Below are positions 59,922 through 64,000 of a stretch of 64,000 nucleotides of DNA, one piece after another; the first letter of the stretch is position 1, and every line of letters begins with the position of its first letter. A program made the translations under genes and the position numbers. The notes below the pieces were generated by a model, which ran no database searches, was not told the origin of the DNA, and saw only the letters and a list, made by a program, of their open reading frames with translations. Source of the stretch: Cololabis saira. Taxonomy: Eukaryota; Chordata; Actinopteri; Beloniformes; Belonidae. The stretch covers positions 24,776,517 to 24,840,516 of the forward strand of contig NC_084587.1 of the NCBI RefSeq assembly GCF_033807715.1. The letters run 5' to 3'.

Positions 59922-62458
59922 CATGCCACCCTTTTCCGGTCGAGAACCATGGCCTCGGGCTTGGAGGTGCTGATTCTCATCCCTGCCGCGTTGCACTCGG
60001 CCGCAAACCGCCCCAGCACATGCTGGAGGTCCCGGTCTGATGAAGCCAACAGGACAACATCATCTGCAAAAAGCAGAGATGAAATCCTGAGGTTCCCAAA
60101 CCGGATCCCCTCCGGCCCCTGGCTGCGCCTAGAAATCCTGTCCATAAAAATTATGAACAGGACCGGTGACAAAGGGCAGCCCTGCCGGAGTCCAACATGC
60201 ACCGGGAACAAGTCTGACTTACTGCCGGCAATGCGAACCAGACTCCTGCTTCGATCATACAGAGACCGGACAGCCCTTAGTAGAGGGCCCCGGACTCCAT
60301 ACTCACTCAGCACCCCCCACAGAATGGCACGAGGGACACGGTCAAATGCCTTCTCCAGATCCACAAAACACATGTAGACTGGTTGGGCAAATTCCCATGA
60401 ACCCTCGAGCACCCTGCGGAGGGTATAGAGCTGGTCCAGTGTTCCACGACCGGGACGAAAACCGCATTGTTCCTCCTGAATCCGAGGTTCGACTATCGGC
60501 CGTAATCTCCTCTCCAGTACCCTGGCGTAGACTGTCCCCGGGAGGCTGAGAAGTGTGATCCCCCTGTAGTTGGAACACACTCTCCGGTCCCCCTTTTTAA
60601 ACAGAGGGACCACCACCCCGGTTTGCCACCCCAGCGGTACTGTCCCCTTCCTCCATGCAATGTCGCAGAGGCGTGTCAGCCAAGACAGCCCTACGACATC
60701 CAGAGACTTGAGGTACTCAGGGCGAATCTCATCCACCCCCGGTGCCCGGCCACCGAGGAGCTTACGAACCACCTCGGTGACCTCGGCTTGGGTGATGGAC
60801 GAGCACGCCTCCGAGCCCCAACCCTCTGCTTCCTCAGTGGAAGGCATGTCAGTCGGGTTAAGGAGATCCTCAAAGTATTCCTTCCACCGTCCGACAATGT
60901 CCCCAGTCGAGGTCAACAGCTCCCCACCAGCACCATAAATGGTGCCGGCAGAGTACTGCTTCCCCCTTCTGAGGCGCCGAACGGTCCTCCAGAATTTCCT
61001 CGAGGCCGACCGAAAGTCCTCCTCCATGGCCTCCCCGAACTCCTCCCAGACCCGAGTTTTTGCCTCCAAGACTGCCCGAGCCGCGGCCCGCTTGGCCTGC
61101 CGGTACCTATCTACTGCGTCAGGAGTCCCACCGGCCAACATAGCCCGGTAGAACTCCTTCTTCAGTCTGACGGCATCCTGTACTTCCGGTGTCCACCACC
61201 GGGTTCTAGGATTGCCGCCACGACAGGCACCGGAGACCTTGCGTCCACAGCTTCGAGCCGCCGCATTGACAATGGAGGCAGAGAACATGGTCCACTCGGA
61301 CTCGATGTCCCCCGCCTCCCCCGGGATCCGAGAGAAGCTCTCCCGGAGGTGGGAGTTGAAGATGTCCCTGACAGAGGGCTCAGCCAGACGTTCCCAACAG
61401 ACCCTCACAATCCGTTTGGGTCTGCCCGGTCTGTCCAACCTCCTCCTCCGCCAGCGCATCCAACTCACCACCAGGTGGTGATCAGTTGACAGCTCAGCCC
61501 CTCTCTTCACCCGAGTGTCCAAGACATGCGGCCGAAGGTCAGATGAAACGACAACAAAGTCGATCATTGACCTCCGGCCTAGGGTGTCCTGGTGCCACGT
61601 GCACTGATGGACACCCTTATGCCTGAACATGGTGTTCGTGATGGACAAACTGTGACTCGCACAGAAGTCCAACAACAAAACACCGCTCGGGTTCAGATCG
61701 GGGAGGCCGTTCCTCCCAATCACGCCTCTCCAGGTATCACTGTCATTGCCCACGTGAGCGTTGAAGTCCCCCAGTAGAACAATGGAGTCCCCAGTTGGAG
61801 CACTATCAAGTACTCCTCCCAGGGACTCCAAGAAGGCCGGGTACTCCCCACTGCTGTTCGGCCCGTAGGCACAAACAACAGTGAGAGACCTATCCCCGAC
61901 CCGAAGGCGCAGGGAAGCGACCCTCTCGTTCACCGGGGTGAACTCCAACACATGGCGGCTGAGCTGGGGGGCTATAACCAAGCCCACACCAGCCCGCCGC
62001 CTCTCACCCTGGGCAACTCCAGAGTAGTGGAGGGTCCAGCCCCCTTCAAGGAGCTGGGTTCCAGAGCCCAAGCTATGTGTGGAGGTGAGCCCGACTATCT
62101 CTAGCCGGTGTCTCTCAACCTCACGCACAAGCTCCGGCTCCTTCCCCCCCAGCGAGGTGACATTCCATGTCCCCACTGTGAGGGTTGATGTCCAGGGATT
62201 GGGTCGTCGAGGCACCCCGCCACGACTGCTACCCAGCCCACAATGCACCGGCCTGCCATGGTCCTTCCTGCGGGTGGTGGGCCTACTGGAAGGCGGACCC
62301 GCGTCGCCGTTTCGGGCTGAGCCCGGCCGGGTCCCACGGGCAAAGACCCGGCCACCAGGCGCTCGCCTACGAGCCCCAACCCCAGGCCTGGCTCCAGGGC
62401 GGGGCCCCGGTGACGCCGATCCGGGCGACGTAACGGTCCTTGATTTGTTTGTCATCAT
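59807..62458 (-). CDS. RTE-like LINE endonuclease-reverse transcriptase, C-terminally truncated chimera
   Basis: An 883-codon open frame on the minus strand; residues 1-846 are LINE. An Arg/Pro/Gly-rich leader (1-90) is followed by an APE-type endonuclease (TWNV at 97-100, [10 protein letters not shown] at 228-237, STDHH at 324-328) and an RT ([10 protein letters not shown] with catalytic Asp700, [10 protein letters not shown] at 756-765, FADD at 797-800). The frame then runs out of the LINE after RKRVAC and adds 37 codons of family C transposon sequence before a stop, so the thumb and C-terminal region are lost. No other stop interrupts it. In the family this enzyme nicks DNA and primes reverse transcription; this copy should be unable to complete it. 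Confidence 0.85.
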   Translation of the reverse strand: MMTNKSRTVTSPGSASPGPRPGARPGVGARRRAPGGRVFARGTRPGSARNGDAGPPSSRPTTRRKDHGRPVHCGLGSSRGGVPRRPNPWTSTLTVGTWNVTSLGGKEPELVREVERHRLEIVGLTSTHSLGSGTQLLEGGWTLHYSGVAQGERRRAGVGLVIAPQLSRHVLEFTPVNERVASLRLRVGDRSLTVVCAYGPNSSGEYPAFLESLGGVLDSAPTGDSIVLLGDFNAHVGNDSDTWRGVIGRNGLPDLNPSGVLLLDFCASHSLSITNTMFRHKGVHQCTWHQDTLGRRSMIDFVVVSSDLRPHVLDTRVKRGAELSTDHHLVVSWMRWRRRRLDRPGRPKRIVRVCWERLAEPSVRDIFNSHLRESFSRIPGEAGDIESEWTMFSASIVNAAARSCGRKVSGACRGGNPRTRWWTPEVQDAVRLKKEFYRAMLAGGTPDAVDRYRQAKRAAARAVLEAKTRVWEEFGEAMEEDFRSASRKFWRTVRRLRRGKQYSAGTIYGAGGELLTSTGDIVGRWKEYFEDLLNPTDMPSTEEAEGWGSEACSSITQAEVTEVVRKLLGGRAPGVDEIRPEYLKSLDVVGLSWLTRLCDIAWRKGTVPLGWQTGVVVPLFKKGDRRVCSNYRGITLLSLPGTVYARVLERRLRPIVEPRIQEEQCGFRPGRGTLDQLYTLRRVLEGSWEFAQPVYMCFVDLEKAFDRVPRAILWGVLSEYGVRGPLLRAVRSLYDRSRSLVRIAGSKSDLFPVHVGLRQGCPLSPVLFIIFMDRISRRSQGPEGIRFGNLRISSLLFADDVVLLASSDRDLQHVLGRFAAECNAAGMRISTSKPEAMVLDRKRVACTFFLIFCVLLGVLTSITPKKQRTFNIQCIVCFLGFSA

Positions 62459-62622
62459 GAAAGGCTTGTGAACCGCTCTTAGTCTGGCCCGTCACCCAGG
62501 ACCTGTTTGCCATGGGAGTCCCTACCAGGGGCGAAAGTGGCCCCGACAACATAGCTCCTAGGATCACTCGGGCACACAAACCCCTCCACCACAGTAAGGT
62601 GGCGGTTCAAGGAGGGGAGTAA
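59921..62622 (-). mobile_element. RTE-like LINE, truncated at both ends
   Basis: The 5' side begins near 62622 (TTGAACCGCCACCTTACTGT on the minus strand), as for a 5'-truncated copy. The 3' side ends abruptly inside the coding region at 59921, without 3' UTR or tail, abutting the TTAA family C copy. The Rex3/RTE assignment is from sequence style and remains provisional. Confidence 0.75.
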
Positions 62623-63376
62623 TATGTATCCCTTTAAAATAGACCCTCTCAAAACATAAACCAACTCCATGTTCATCAATCTCCTTTTTGTAACTAATAA
62701 GGTGACCAAAGTAGAAACTTTTTGCACACCGGTTATGCAGAAAGGTGCGTCGGAGGAGGAAAGCCGCAGCCAATTTTAAAAAGAAAACTCCTGCACACGT
62801 TCTTCTCACCAGACTACTGTTTTATTGGGTCAACGTTTCAATCATCGACCTTTCTCAAGGCATCAAACAGATCAGAACCACAGGTTGTCTATTATAGGCT
62901 GGTAGGCGTATGTGGTCCAATCAGGTGCCGCCACACCTACACCTGAGCACCTTCAAACAAGGTCACATACTGAATTACAGTCAGTATGTATCTCCAAAAC
63001 ACAGGGAAAAAAAGAAAAGAAACACAACACCCACACTGTGCATGCACAAAATACATCAGTCGAATCCAAAGGCATAATCATTAAAAAGGGAAGATGATTA
63101 TACCTGTAAAGTGTCAATCAATTTAAAATATTTGCAATGAGGGAAGAGAGTCACACAGCAAAAATCCTATCTAAGCGTTCTGATCTCAGTATGACAAGTA
63201 GGGAGAATGAATGTCCTGTAAAAACACAGAGTATATCAAAAATTATCATGAACAGAACATCTTAGAATAAATAAGAGTCAGGCTGCAGTCTCCTAATCAA
63301 CCCAATTCCTAGAGAAAGGAAGGGAAAGGAGAACTGGTCAAATTCAACTCACAAATTGTTTAAAGATTAAAAAAGG

Positions 63377-63379
<3 letters not shown>

Positions 63380-63459
<80 letters not shown>
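63380..63459. repeat. (TA)n microsatellite
   Basis: About 40 TA units, inside the 3' region of the Penelope-like element. Confidence 0.96.
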
Positions 63460-63461
<2 letters not shown>

Positions 63462-63565
63462 TGTATATATAAATATACACACATTACACAAATTATACAT
63501 ATAGAAACTGGCTCTCATTATTGTAGGGAAGTGTGAGGAAGGAAACTACACATGATAAAACCAAA

Positions 63566-64000
63566 TCATAACATAACACTCAAAGGCAGTTTATCATTCA
63601 ATCCCTTAGGTGCCAGTGTTTGTAGAGTAAAAATCCAGAAGAGCTCTCAACGTTTTAGCAGCAAGTCCAGGTTCCCACCCCTCCGTGGAAGACTGACTTT
63701 TTCAAGTCCACAAAAACGTAAAGTTGAGATGTCATGTTTGTTCTCGTTGAAATGAACAGCCACAGGATAGTCTCCGTATGGAGAAAAGACAGTTATCCTT
63801 TGTTTTAACTGTCTGGAAGTTTTTCCCACATATGCTAGGCCGCAAGGGCAGCGTAGCATATATATGACATGTGTAGATGCGCAAGTAATCACCTCTTTGA
63901 TGGGAAATTTTTTGTTAGAGTGGGGATGATAAAAAAAGTTTTGGAGGTGTTATTGCATTGTGCGCAGTTACCACACCGGTAATTTCCAGTAGGTAAGGGA
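63566..64000 (-). pseudogene. Penelope-like GIY-YIG endonuclease domain, broken
   Basis: From the window edge inwards: NYRCGNCAQCNNTSKTFF, a CX2CX2C-type zinc-binding linker found upstream of the nuclease; then, one frameshift later, THVIYMLRCPCGLAYVGKTS, in which VIY and YVG are the GIY-YIG motif equivalents; then RQLKQRI and VAVHFNENKHD. A TGA after …LLLKR (63649-63647) interrupts it, and the C-terminal ELFWIFTLQTLAPKGLND continues in frame to a final stop at 63568-63566. In PLEs this domain nicks the target during retrotransposition. The copy is dead by one frameshift and one stop. Confidence 0.75.

Larger units (their letters stand above)
62780..64000 (-). mobile_element. Penelope-like element, 3' portion
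   Basis: Minus strand. The GIY-YIG domain (63566-64000) is followed by a long 3' region ending near 62780 with TTGAGAAAGGTCGATGATTG and AAACGTTGACCCAATAAAAC, a PLE-style tail. A TA microsatellite (63380-63459) lies in the 3' region. The RT would lie to the right of the window. Confidence 0.7.

Noticed and set aside
60623..61489. 288-codon plus-strand frame inside the LINE
   Set aside because: Antisense shadow of the endonuclease-RT frame, in GC-rich codons.

Overview
This is vertebrate, almost certainly teleost fish, nuclear DNA. The window has no operons and long AT-rich non-coding tracts. It carries very long microsatellites, and many small transposons with short terminal inverted repeats (TIRs) and the hAT, TTAA-target, Tc1/mariner, PIF/Harbinger, Ty3/gypsy, BEL/Pao, RTE, Tx1/L1 and Penelope mix typical of fish genomes. 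No complete host protein gene was found. The only host-like coding candidate is a possible first exon at 49853-50017.

Layout. 1-12.9 kb: small non-autonomous elements (742-1787; a TTAA-flanked element 1846-3110), a pogo/Tigger transposase relic (5103-5300) and a 1.6 kb hAT-type element carrying a MADF-like reading frame (8997-10598). 12.96-23.9 kb: a nested stack. A BEL/Pao retroelement is broken at 14.22 kb, and its integrase reappears at 23.36 kb. Its RT is split by a hAT element (13047-14040) that has captured rDNA (ITS2 plus the 28S start). The gap holds a decayed TTAA-flanked transposon (14276-23312), which was in turn hit by a nearly pristine Ty3/gypsy retrotransposon (16307-21857) and by another hAT-like element (22155-23127). 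24.8-33.8 kb: a Harbinger-related element, a 523 bp TG/GCGT microsatellite, a small hAT, a TTAA-flanked element and a Tc1 relic split by a 1.2 kb hAT. 33.8-44.7 kb: a possible retrovirus-like leader, a high-copy dispersed repeat, a Tx1/L1-like LINE interrupted by a hAT-like element, and an L2-like tail interrupted by another hAT. 44.7-55.7 kb: mostly unannotatable DNA plus a composite element (47411-48511) and a hAT BED-finger relic. 55.7-64 kb: a Harbinger relic, a hAT carrying a nested TTAA element, an inverted second copy of that TTAA element fused to an RTE-like LINE, and the 3' part of a Penelope-like element running off the window.

How the parts work together. The one element that looks functional is the gypsy element. 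It has 343 bp LTRs that read as identical, intact gag (330 aa) and pol (protease, RT, RNase H, integrase) frames, a primer-binding-site candidate, a polypurine tract, and an exceptionally clear gag-pol -1 frameshift signal: a G GGA AAC heptamer, a 6-nt spacer and an H-type pseudoknot. Its LTR carries an NRF-1-like palindrome, a GC box and AATAAA. Most other elements are non-autonomous or broken, and their target-site duplications allow a relative order of insertion. A GC-rich palindromic module (about 120-140 bp when complete) occurs eight times, at least six of them inside structurally different transposons, and is the main unexplained recurring pattern.
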